A stretch of 64,000 bases of DNA, from positions 1 through 64,000 of the forward strand of contig JAUNIO010000005.1 of assembly GCA_030535355.1 (NCBI GenBank). Direction: 5' to 3'. A program made the translations under genes and the position numbers. The notes beneath the pieces were generated by a model. The model searched no databases. It saw only the letters and a program-made list of their open reading frames with translations, and was not told where the DNA came from. Of this stretch, positions 16,424-23,245 are shown piece by piece (the first letter of the stretch is position 1; the number at the start of each line of letters is the position of its first letter). The DNA comes from a bacterium. Its GTDB lineage: Bacteria; Vulcanimicrobiota; Xenobia; Xenobiales; Xenobiaceae.

Positions 16424-17524
16424 CTAAGCCGCGAAACAAATGCGGTTGCGTCCCTGCTTCTTAGCTTCATACATTGCTGCGTCAGCTTTGGCGATAAGTT
16501 CTTTCTTGGTATTGCAGTCTTCGGGATAAGCCGCGACTCCGCCCGAGATGGTAATATGCACGATATTAGCCCCCAGCACAAACTCGAATTCTTCTACGGC
16601 CTGGCGAATTTTTTCAGCCATAACCACGGCTTTGGTGCGATTAGTATCCAGCATGGTCACCGTAAATTCATCGCCGCCATAGCGGGCAATAGTTTCTTTC
16701 GAGCTGACCACAGACCTGATAACGCCGCCCAGCTGCTTTAGCAGCGCATCACCCTGGGGATGCCCGTAATTATCGTTAACTTTCTTGAAGAAATCCATAT
16801 CGAGGATCATCAAAGCAACCGATTGGTTATTATACTTTGATTTTACGATACTTTTGCCCAAATGCTCTTGAAAATAAGCGTGCGTAAACAGACCAGTCAT
16901 TGTATCTCTGGTCGCCATCTGCGTTAATCCCTCCTGCAGCTGGGCATTGCGCACAGCTAAAGCGACCTGATTAGACAGCAAACCGAAGAAGTGCTGATCT
17001 TCCTCGCTGTATTTATCGCTCTGGTGATAAGATACGAAAACTGCGCCGATAGCTCGGCCTTCAACGATAAGCGGCGCTACCATAACCGAATGGAATTCCT
17101 TATCACGGGGCAAAACAGTTTCATCAGTAGCTTCACTGTTAAAATCTTTATAAGAGATCGCCCGCCGTTCCGAGACCACCTTACCAATACAGGACACTTC
17201 ACTGTCCGGATCAAAATCTTTAAAACACTCGCCAACCGCAGAACTAACCCCTTTGGCTTCCAATTTAGTTTCTTCGACACTGCTTTCATCGAGCAAATAT
17301 ACGGCCACGCTATCTACCGGCAAAAGCGTCTTGACACACTCAGAGACTACCGACATAACAGCTTCCAAAGATGTTGAAGTGCCAAGCTGCTGCGAGGCTT
17401 CAATAACTTTAATTAATGCGGAATGACGCGTAATATGAGCTTTTTCATTTTTGGCTTTACTAATGAACAGAAATATGATTATGGCTATGGCCACGATTAA
17501 GGCACCTGCAAGAATAACCGTCAT
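16424..17524 (-). CDS. Membrane-anchored GAF-GGDEF diguanylate cyclase
   Basis: A 366-residue signalling protein with an N-terminal transmembrane helix (about 2-22), a GAF sensor domain (about 45-195) and a C-terminal GGDEF domain (about 205-366) with intact RYGGDEF at 281-287. LDMDFFKKVNDNYGHPQGD holds the metal- and GTP-contacting residues. It should make cyclic di-GMP from two GTP. The product-inhibition I-site (RxxD nine residues before GGDEF) reads SSKE, so feedback inhibition is not expected. No phosphodiesterase or receptor lies nearby. The gene stands at the head of a probable operon with the dehydrogenase-like gene and tatC. TTTCCTCC in the flanking sequence (read as GGAGGAAA on the coding strand) lies just before the ATG. 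Confidence 0.92.
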   Translation of the reverse strand: MTVILAGALIVAIAIIIFLFISKAKNEKAHITRHSALIKVIEASQQLGTSTSLEAVMSVVSECVKTLLPVDSVAVYLLDESSVEETKLEAKGVSSAVGECFKDFDPDSEVSCIGKVVSERRAISYKDFNSEATDETVLPRDKEFHSVMVAPLIVEGRAIGAVFVSYHQSDKYSEEDQHFFGLLSNQVALAVRNAQLQEGLTQMATRDTMTGLFTHAYFQEHLGKSIVKSKYNNQSVALMILDMDFFKKVNDNYGHPQGDALLKQLGGVIRSVVSSKETIARYGGDEFTVTMLDTNRTKAVVMAEKIRQAVEEFEFVLGANIVHITISGGVAAYPEDCNTKKELIAKADAAMYEAKKQGRNRICFAA

Positions 17525-17915
17525 ATTTCCTCCAATGCGGATATTATTTATCCCCTGCTTCAGGGAATTCCTTAGCTGTCACTGTTTACAATAAAGAGTG
17601 TTATTATTTAGATGTTAGCAGCGCATTTCCTGCCTTTAACAAAGCACAGCAAAAAATCAAGAGCTACGATGTTAACAATTCAACCAAAAGCGCACACATA
17701 TTACACCTTGATTTTTCAGTTGCTATGTCAAACTAATAATGTCATTTAGTCAGCAACTATTTTATGTATTAAGCAATTAGCTAACAAGCAAACTAAATAT
17801 TTTCCCATCAAGGCAATATCATTTAGTTATCGATCAGCTAACCTGCAAAACTATCTGACTCCCCCTAAAGGATGGGAGGGGGAGAAGTCGCGACTGCGAC
17901 AGAGGGGGGATGCCC
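17525..17915 (+). repeat. Intergenic gap with a full family A repeat (17738-17915)
   Basis: The gap holds no gene. Its right half is a family A repeat in forward orientation: TAATGTCATTTAGT, CAATATCATTTAGTTA, then GATCAGCTAACC, CCCCCTAAAGGATGGGAG and GAAGTCGCGACTGCGACAG. It ends against the TAA stop of mutS, so the repeat lies directly in the 3' end of the mutS transcript and could fold through AGTCGCGACTGCGACT-like palindromes. The left half (17525-17737) is AT-rich leader for the diguanylate cyclase gene. Confidence 0.8.
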
Positions 17916-20489
17916 TTATTCAAATAATTCAGTCTGCGCCAAATTACTTTGTTCCTGCGCCTCACGGTCCTGACGCCGTTTGCTACTGTTTTCTAAACGG
18001 CGCAGCAAAGCTTCAGCCCGCTCTAAAACCGCACTGGGCATACCTGCCAGCCGGGCCACATATATGCCATAGCTGCGATCTGCCCCTCCAGCCACAATCT
18101 TGTGCAGAAACACCACTTCATCAGGCAAATCCCGCACAGCTACCCTACAGTTGCGGCAGCCTTTTAAGCGGCGTTCCAGGCGGGTCAGCTCGTGAAAATG
18201 AGTAGCAAACAGCGTTAAGCAGCGGACTTTATCGTGCAGATATTCAAGCACTGACTGAGCGATAGCTAATCCATCAAACGTACTCGTGCCGCGGCCAATT
18301 TCGTCAAGTATCACCAAAGAGCGGCAAGTTGCATTGTTAACGATATTGGCGGTTTCGCTCATTTCTACCATAAACGTTGACTGCCCCAAATGCAAATCGT
18401 CTGACGCGCCGACTCTGGTAAAAATGCGATCGACGATCCCTAAACGCGCCATCCGGGCTGGAATAAACGAACCCATTTGGTTTAGCAGCACCAGCTGGGC
18501 TACTTGGCGCAGCCAAGTGGATTTACCGCTCATATTGGGGCCTGTTAAAATAATGACATATTTATCGGAATCTAACCGGCAATCATTGGGAACGAACTCC
18601 CCACAGCACGCTTCTTCAACGACGGGATGGCGCGAATCCTGGACATCAATTAAATTGTCGTCCACCAGCTCTGGGCGCACCCATTCGTGTTCCTGAGCCA
18701 TATTTGCAAAAGACGCATAAACATCGAGCTCTGCCACCGCTTGCGCTACTTGGCGCAAAGAATCCGCATACTCCGCAGCCTTGGAGCGAATATCGACAAA
18801 AAGATCGTATTCAAGCTTGCGAATCTGCTCTTCAGCTCCCAAAATTTTCGCTTCATACTCTTTGAGCTCGGGGATAATATAACGCTCGCTATTTGTTAAA
18901 GTCTGTTTGCGCACGTAATGGGCAGGGGCCATAGCGATATTAGCTTTCGAGAGTTCAATATAATAGCCAAACACCGATGTATAGCCAACTTTAAGATTGC
19001 GTATTCCTGTAGCTTTGCGCTCTCTCTCCTCCAAACCGGCCACCCAATTTTTTCCGTCCCGGCGCAAAAAACGCAGCTCGTCAAGTTCCGCGTTATAACC
19101 ATCTTTAATGATACCTCCTTCGCGCAGAAGCAAAGGAGCTTCGGGAGCTATAGAGTTTTCCAGCAGCTCACTCAGTTCCAGATGAGGATCCAAACGGTTT
19201 TGGATGTTTTGCAGGTTGCGCGTTGGCGAAAATTTTTCCACGGCCGCAATGACATCGGGCAAATTATTCAACGACTGGGCTAAAGCCAAAAGATCGCGGG
19301 CGTTGGCGCTTCCATAGGTAATCCTCCCCACCAAACGCTCTATATCCATCACGCGTTTTAAAGCGCTGCGCAACGATGAGCACGCCTCGCTATTCTCCAG
19401 AAAAGCAGCGCAGACGCTGTGGCGTTCCGCGATCTCAGTTTTGCTTATTAGAGGCCTGAGCATCCAATCCCGCAGCAAACGGGCCCCCATAGCTGTATTG
19501 GTTTTGTCGATTGTTCCCAAAAGGCTGTGCCGCCGGTCGTGAGCGGTCATAGTTTCGGTCAGTTCGAGATTGCGGCGGGTCGTTGCGTCGATTATCATAT
19601 AGTCGCTGGCGTGAAACGCTTGTGGACGCGCTAATTTCACCTGATAATGCAAAGACGTCGTGCGCAGATATTCCAGCAGACTGGCAGCTGCAACCGCAGC
19701 CTGGGGCGCTTCCTGAAATCCCAAACCGCGCAGAGTTCCTAAATTATAAGTTTTTTTGAGCAAAGCTTCCGCATCCGCAAAGCTTATCGCGGTAGGAAAA
19801 GCTACCGGCATAGCGCTCTGCGCATTAATTGTTGCCGTAAGCTCTAAGTCTTTGCTGATGCTGCCGGCTAAGACTATTTCCGAAGGCTGAAAACGCGCCA
19901 GCTCTTCAGCTAAACGCTCCTGAGAACGGGCAAAAGCTGTCGTAAGAAACTGCCCAGTAGAAACATCAGCTATGGCCATTCCCAGCTGATCATTGCCCGC
20001 TGCCAAACAAGCTAAAAAATTGCCTGACTTTTCATCGAGAAGCAGTGGGTCCATAGCTGTGCCTTTGGTGACGACCCGGGTAACTTCACGGCGTACCAGC
20101 CCTTTAGCAGCGCTGGGAAGCTCCATTTGCTCGGCAATAGCCAAACGATGGCCTTTTTCAATAAGAGAACGTATATAGATATCAGCTGCATGATATGGCA
20201 CCCCTGCCATAGCCAAACGCTGTCCCCCGCCAGCTTCTTTACTGGTTAGAGTCAGCTCAGCATCGCGGGCAAAAACTTCGGCGTCTTCTCCGTAGGCTTC
20301 ATAGAAATCTCCGCAGCGCATCAGCACTACGCAGTCCGGATAGTCGCGCTTAAATCCATAATACTGCTGAAATAGCGGGGTGAGTTCCTCAATATTTAAA
20401 CTCTCGTCTTTTATTACAGCCGACTTTTGATTCTTATTCAGATTAATATTATTATCGCACACGCAGAGCGCCTTCGTCTTTTCTTCCAA
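17916..20489 (-). CDS. mutS: DNA mismatch repair protein MutS
   Basis: An 857-residue MutS of usual length. The mismatch-binding motif is CGDFYEAY, with Phe62 and Glu64 as the residues that insert at the mispair. The connector and lever domains follow, then the ATPase with Walker A GPNMSGKST (about 648-656), Walker B VILDEIGRGTSTFDG and a conserved FATHFHEL. The C-terminal 40 residues are charged. A start at TTG, with GAAAGG upstream, leaves about 35 residues before the first conserved block, so the exact start is uncertain. It recognises mismatches and recruits MutL, which is not in the window. It is transcribed divergently from lexA. The interspersed repeat lies right at its stop codon. Confidence 0.96.
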   Translation of the reverse strand: MEEKTKALCVCDNNINLNKNQKSAVIKDESLNIEELTPLFQQYYGFKRDYPDCVVLMRCGDFYEAYGEDAEVFARDAELTLTSKEAGGGQRLAMAGVPYHAADIYIRSLIEKGHRLAIAEQMELPSAAKGLVRREVTRVVTKGTAMDPLLLDEKSGNFLACLAAGNDQLGMAIADVSTGQFLTTAFARSQERLAEELARFQPSEIVLAGSISKDLELTATINAQSAMPVAFPTAISFADAEALLKKTYNLGTLRGLGFQEAPQAAVAAASLLEYLRTTSLHYQVKLARPQAFHASDYMIIDATTRRNLELTETMTAHDRRHSLLGTIDKTNTAMGARLLRDWMLRPLISKTEIAERHSVCAAFLENSEACSSLRSALKRVMDIERLVGRITYGSANARDLLALAQSLNNLPDVIAAVEKFSPTRNLQNIQNRLDPHLELSELLENSIAPEAPLLLREGGIIKDGYNAELDELRFLRRDGKNWVAGLEERERKATGIRNLKVGYTSVFGYYIELSKANIAMAPAHYVRKQTLTNSERYIIPELKEYEAKILGAEEQIRKLEYDLFVDIRSKAAEYADSLRQVAQAVAELDVYASFANMAQEHEWVRPELVDDNLIDVQDSRHPVVEEACCGEFVPNDCRLDSDKYVIILTGPNMSGKSTWLRQVAQLVLLNQMGSFIPARMARLGIVDRIFTRVGASDDLHLGQSTFMVEMSETANIVNNATCRSLVILDEIGRGTSTFDGLAIAQSVLEYLHDKVRCLTLFATHFHELTRLERRLKGCRNCRVAVRDLPDEVVFLHKIVAGGADRSYGIYVARLAGMPSAVLERAEALLRRLENSSKRRQDREAQEQSNLAQTELFE

Positions 20490-20527
20490 TAAAACCTTTC
20501 AAGGCACAGCCAGCTAAGTTCACGGCA

Positions 20528-20556
20528 TTGACAAAAGAACATTTGTTCACTAAAAT
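20528..20556 (+). promoter_or_regulatory. lexA promoter with LexA (SOS) operator in its spacer
   Basis: TTGACA (20528-20533) and TAAAAT (20551-20556) are separated by exactly 17 bp, giving a near-consensus sigma-70 promoter reading toward lexA. The spacer contains GAACATTTGTTC (20537-20548), a GAACnnnnGTTC palindrome matching the Gram-positive-type SOS box. LexA bound there would block RNA polymerase, so lexA autoregulation is strongly suggested. The transcript would have a leader of about 225 nt containing a family A repeat. mutS starts 39 bp away on the other strand and might be co-regulated. Confidence 0.8.
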
Positions 20557-20561
20557 ACACT

Positions 20562-20788
20562 CAAATACAATGCCGTTGAGTTAGCATTTAGCTAACATGC
20601 GAACTAGTTGATTTCCTTAGAGGATGACTATCCCAGCGGATGATTCCCCGAGAGAATGGAAAGGAGCGAAGCCGCCAATGCGCCGGAAATTGCCTAAAAC
20701 ATTGCCAAACTACAGCGCAAGCCCATATCATTTAGTTAGCGATCAGCGAACAAGCGAACTATCTAAATCCCCCTAAAGGAGGATGCCT
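20562..20788 (+). repeat. Family A repeat in the lexA leader
   Basis: Degenerate and complete pieces of the family A repeat occupy the region between the SOS promoter and lexA. CAATGCCGTTGAGTTAGC leads into GAGAATGGAAAGGAGCGAAG. A second start follows with CATATCATTTAGTTAGCGA, TCAGCGAACAAGCGAACTAT and CCCCCTAAAGGAGG. The last word contains AAAGGAGG, the Shine-Dalgarno sequence that serves lexA, 6 nt before its ATG. Confidence 0.75.
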
Positions 20789-20789
20789 T

Positions 20790-21506
20790 ATGACTCATAT
20801 TATCACCGAACGTCAGCAATTCATTCTGGACCATATACGCGCTTATATTGAGCGGACAGGTTACTCACCCTCAGTACGCGACTTAGCTGATTTATGCAAC
20901 ATCAAATCAACTCAGGGAATAATGCGCCATCTTCGGGCTTTGGAAGACAAGGGGTTTATTCAGCGCGACTCCAAAGCTAGGTCCATCCGCATCATCAAAC
21001 CAGCTGGCCCACATCAGCAAGCTATTAGTTCGCCTACCTCAAACATTGCTACAGCCTCAAATTTTGCCGCAACCATGGGCAAAAATGCTCAGCTAGCGCC
21101 TTATCATACAGAAAACAGTCTTAATTCTGAAACTGAATTAGTACCTCTTGTAGGACAAGTCGCTGCTGGTGTCCCTATAGCCGCCCTAGAGAATATCGAA
21201 GAGCATATACCTGTCAGCAAAAATCTGCTGACGCACGCCCATAGCTCGTTTCTACTGCGCGTAAAAGGAGACAGCATGAAAGAAGGCATTCAGCCCGGGG
21301 ACCTTATTCTGGTTACTCCGGGACTGGCAATCCATCGCCACGATATTGTTGTCGCCGTGATTGACGACGAAGCCACTGTTAAACGCTACTATCCAGAAAC
21401 AGATCGCGTAATACTGAGAGCCGATAATCCCAATTACGCAGACATAATCGTATCAAGCGATCTTCGCCTGGCCGGCAAAGTAACCGGATTAATTCGACAG
21501 TATTAA
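20790..21506 (+). CDS. lexA: LexA repressor / SOS autopeptidase
   Basis: A 238-residue LexA. The N-terminal winged helix-turn-helix is at residues 1-70 (TERQQFILDHI, SPSVRDLADL, GIMRHLRALEDKGFI). A longer than usual linker of about 45 residues follows, rich in Ala, Ser and Asn. The S24 peptidase domain has the cleavage site Ala126-Gly127 in GQVAAGVPI, nucleophile Ser162 in VKGDSM and base Lys198 in DEATVKRYY. It represses SOS genes and cleaves itself when RecA-ssDNA is present. The strong AAAGGAGG ribosome-binding site lies in the repeat-derived leader. The upstream promoter carries a matching operator. An AT-rich perfect stem-loop starts at the stop codon. Confidence 0.96.
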   Translation: MTHIITERQQFILDHIRAYIERTGYSPSVRDLADLCNIKSTQGIMRHLRALEDKGFIQRDSKARSIRIIKPAGPHQQAISSPTSNIATASNFAATMGKNAQLAPYHTENSLNSETELVPLVGQVAAGVPIAALENIEEHIPVSKNLLTHAHSSFLLRVKGDSMKEGIQPGDLILVTPGLAIHRHDIVVAVIDDEATVKRYYPETDRVILRADNPNYADIIVSSDLRLAGKVTGLIRQY

Positions 21507-21558
21507 ATTATATATTATGGCATATAAACATATTTTCTTCATGCCATAATATATAATT
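21506..21558. terminator. AT-rich perfect inverted repeat at the lexA stop
   Basis: An 18-bp arm (21506-21523, starting AATTATATATTATGG) is exactly repeated as its reverse complement at 21541-21558, with a 17-nt loop. It begins on the last base of the lexA stop codon. The stem is long but almost free of GC and lacks a T-run, so it may be a weak terminator, an mRNA 3'-end stabiliser or a protein-binding site. Confidence 0.5.
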
Positions 21559-21689
21559 AAGAAATAATATCTAACATCTCTTACAATATTGAACGCAGTA
21601 ACTATAACTGCATCTATATCAGCCTCTAGCGTCAAGCTATACGTGCAGCCATAATTCCAAGATGCGCTGCGGCAGATAACATAACCTCT

Positions 21690-22041
21690 ATAGGTAATAT
21701 CATTTAGTTAGTGTTTCGCGAACAAGTTATTGTTTGTGCCGTCTTCCGTCTCCCTGGCGTTGCGGCAGTTCTGCTGAGCGTAGCATCTGAGCGTAGAGAA
21801 GCAGTGTAGCGGGCGGAAGCTGACGCAAACAAGCCAGATGCCTAAGGCCTAAATGAAGCTGTGATTCGCTGTATCTGTATATGCAGATACTATACTTTGC
21901 TTAATTAAATGACATTGCCCTAAAGGTAATGCCGTTTAGTTAGCGATCAGCTAACTTGCGAAACTATCTGACTCCCCCTAAAGGATGAGAGGGGAAGATG
22001 TCGCGGCTGCGAGAGAGGGGGATGCCCAAGACTGTTGGGAG
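21690..22041 (+). repeat. Composite intergenic repeat block (families A and B)
   Basis: This lies in the 600-bp gap after lexA. A family A start (ATATCATTTAGTTAG, 21692-21706) leads into a family B copy at about 21740-21830 (TGCGGCAGTTCTGCTGAGCG, then AGCATCTGAGCGTAGAGAAG and GAAGCTGACGC). The family B copy is the near mirror of 34507-34597. A second family A copy at 21908-22041 has GCCGTTTAGTTAGCGATCAG, CCCCCTAAAGGATGAGAG and TGCCCAAGACTGTTGGGA. The last word is the reverse complement of the end of the 4.3-kb and 46.5-kb copies. No gene is seen before 22109. Confidence 0.8.
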
Positions 22042-22108
22042 CAGTGTAGAGCGACAGAGTATTCTGCGCCGCCTTCGTCACGGTATAACAAGTAAAGGAG
22101 CGTCTATT

Positions 22109-22258
22109 ATGTCATACCCCAATCTTCAATCCAAGCCTAAACTGGCAAATACAATATCACACAACTTAGACGATTATTGCGAAAATATTGGTATTTTTTT
22201 ATTGATAATCGCATTTTTGCATTTTTGTTATACAATTTTTAGTTACATCGCATTATAG
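22109..22258 (+). CDS. Small single-helix membrane protein (49 aa)
   Basis: A 49-residue peptide beginning MSYPNLQSKPKLAN. Its C-terminal half is one hydrophobic helix (about 27-48) rich in Ile, Phe and Tyr. The case for a gene is the ribosome-binding site AAAGGAG, 8 nt before the ATG, and a normal stop. The frame is open upstream to 21998, but that part would be a translation of the interspersed repeat, so the internal ATG is preferred. No family is recognised. It might be a small membrane regulator or, less likely, a toxin peptide. No partner gene is visible. Confidence 0.5.
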   Translation: MSYPNLQSKPKLANTISHNLDDYCENIGIFLLIIAFLHFCYTIFSYIAL

Positions 22259-22394
22259 GTATTACTATACCCTAAGTTTTTAATTATCCAGGCCATAATC
22301 TGCGCCAATTAAACATCACGACGCAACGGTCTCCCATTTAAAAACTAACGCAGACGGCAGCCCATTGCTCAAATGAATCATTGCTAAAATAGCA

Positions 22395-22431
22395 AAACGC
22401 CAAACGAACACACAGGTTTCATTTGACGTTT
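22395..22431 (-). terminator. Stem-loop downstream of the 163-aa secreted-protein gene
   Basis: On the minus strand AAACGTCAAATGAA pairs with TTCGTTTGGCGTTT, allowing two G-U pairs, around a nine-base loop, and is followed by TGCTATTTTAGC. It lies about 45 bp beyond the stop at 22476, in the right position to terminate that gene. Confidence 0.5.
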
Positions 22432-22475
22432 ATGAAAAAATTTTAATTATTATTTACATGCAATTGTCTAAGCCA

Positions 22476-22967
22476 TTATTTAATAGCAGGTGACACAAAA
22501 ATAAATTTAATGCGTTCACCTTCAATCTGGAACCCAATACCTTTGCTGCGATATACATAAAGATATTGGTTAGGCATCGCTTGTGCTGTAGGCAGCTCAT
22601 GAGCTATAAACCCATTGCCAAACTCTGGCAAAAAGCTCTTGGAAAGATCGCCGACCTGTACGCCTCCAGGAGTTTTTATGCCCGGCTTATCAAAGTAAAT
22701 TTGCATGGCTTTCTGTTTAGCGTCGTAGTTTACCTGAAATCCTTCTTTATAAAAAATCCAAATTGGACGCCCGTGAAATATACAATGATCAGCCTTAGGG
22801 TCGCGATGATAATTGGCTTCGATCTCTTTGAGGCTCATCCCCAGCTTGATCGGGCCTGCTCCTACTCCTGGAGTGATGGTCCAATCCTGCTGAGCTTCAG
22901 CAACGCCCACACTAAGCAGCAAAAACAGCAAGCTCAAAGCCACACCGCACAGTTTACGCATATTCAT
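22476..22967 (-). CDS. Small secreted protein, unknown function
   Basis: A 163-residue exported protein with a Sec signal peptide at residues 1-25 (cleavage after AEA). The mature part begins with TPGVGAGPIKLGMSLKEIEANY, a pattern seen in many small periplasmic proteins that resemble the BamE or CAP-associated fold. A second similar segment follows (TPGGVQVGDLSKSF), so it probably folds from two repeated alpha-beta units. No catalytic residues are evident. GGAGGTAT lies just upstream of the ATG. It is monocistronic, with repeats on both sides. Proteins of similar layout occur at 48495-49091 and 57222-57806. Confidence 0.75.
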   Translation of the reverse strand: MNMRKLCGVALSLLFLLLSVGVAEAQQDWTITPGVGAGPIKLGMSLKEIEANYHRDPKADHCIFHGRPIWIFYKEGFQVNYDAKQKAMQIYFDKPGIKTPGGVQVGDLSKSFLPEFGNGFIAHELPTAQAMPNQYLYVYRSKGIGFQIEGERIKFIFVSPAIK

Positions 22968-23159
22968 ACCTCCAGCAGACTTAATTGCTTTTCATAAAAG
23001 TTTTTATAAAATTTGGCAATTCACCCTTTCTAATTAAGGTCCTTCCCTGTGAATATCTTCAGCATAAGCGCCCCAACTCCGCCAAGCGCCTGCTGTAAAC
23101 GCATCATAATTAGGCATGCATAATCAACTTTCAGAACTTAACCAAGCCAGTTCCCGTAA

Positions 23160-23242
23160 AGGTTAATATCGTTTAGTTAGCAATTAGCTAACTTGCGAAT
23201 AGCGATTAGCTAACTTGCTAACCATCTGGATTCCCCTAAAGA
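23160..23242 (+). repeat. Family A repeat fragment at the 3' end of hldD
   Basis: TTAATATCGTTTAGTTAGCA, ATTAGCTAACTTGCGAATAG, a second GCGATTAGCTAACTTGC and ATTCCCCTAAAG match the left half of family A, with the GTTAGC block duplicated. It lies directly before the hldD stop codon on the converging side. The gap between this gene and the 163-aa protein gene holds nothing else. Confidence 0.7.
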
Positions 23243-23245
23243 TAT

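Noticed and set aside
21998-22108. An upstream extension of the 49-residue membrane protein to 86 residues.
   Set aside because: The added 37 residues are a translation of the family A repeat. The internal ATG has a strong AAAGGAG site.
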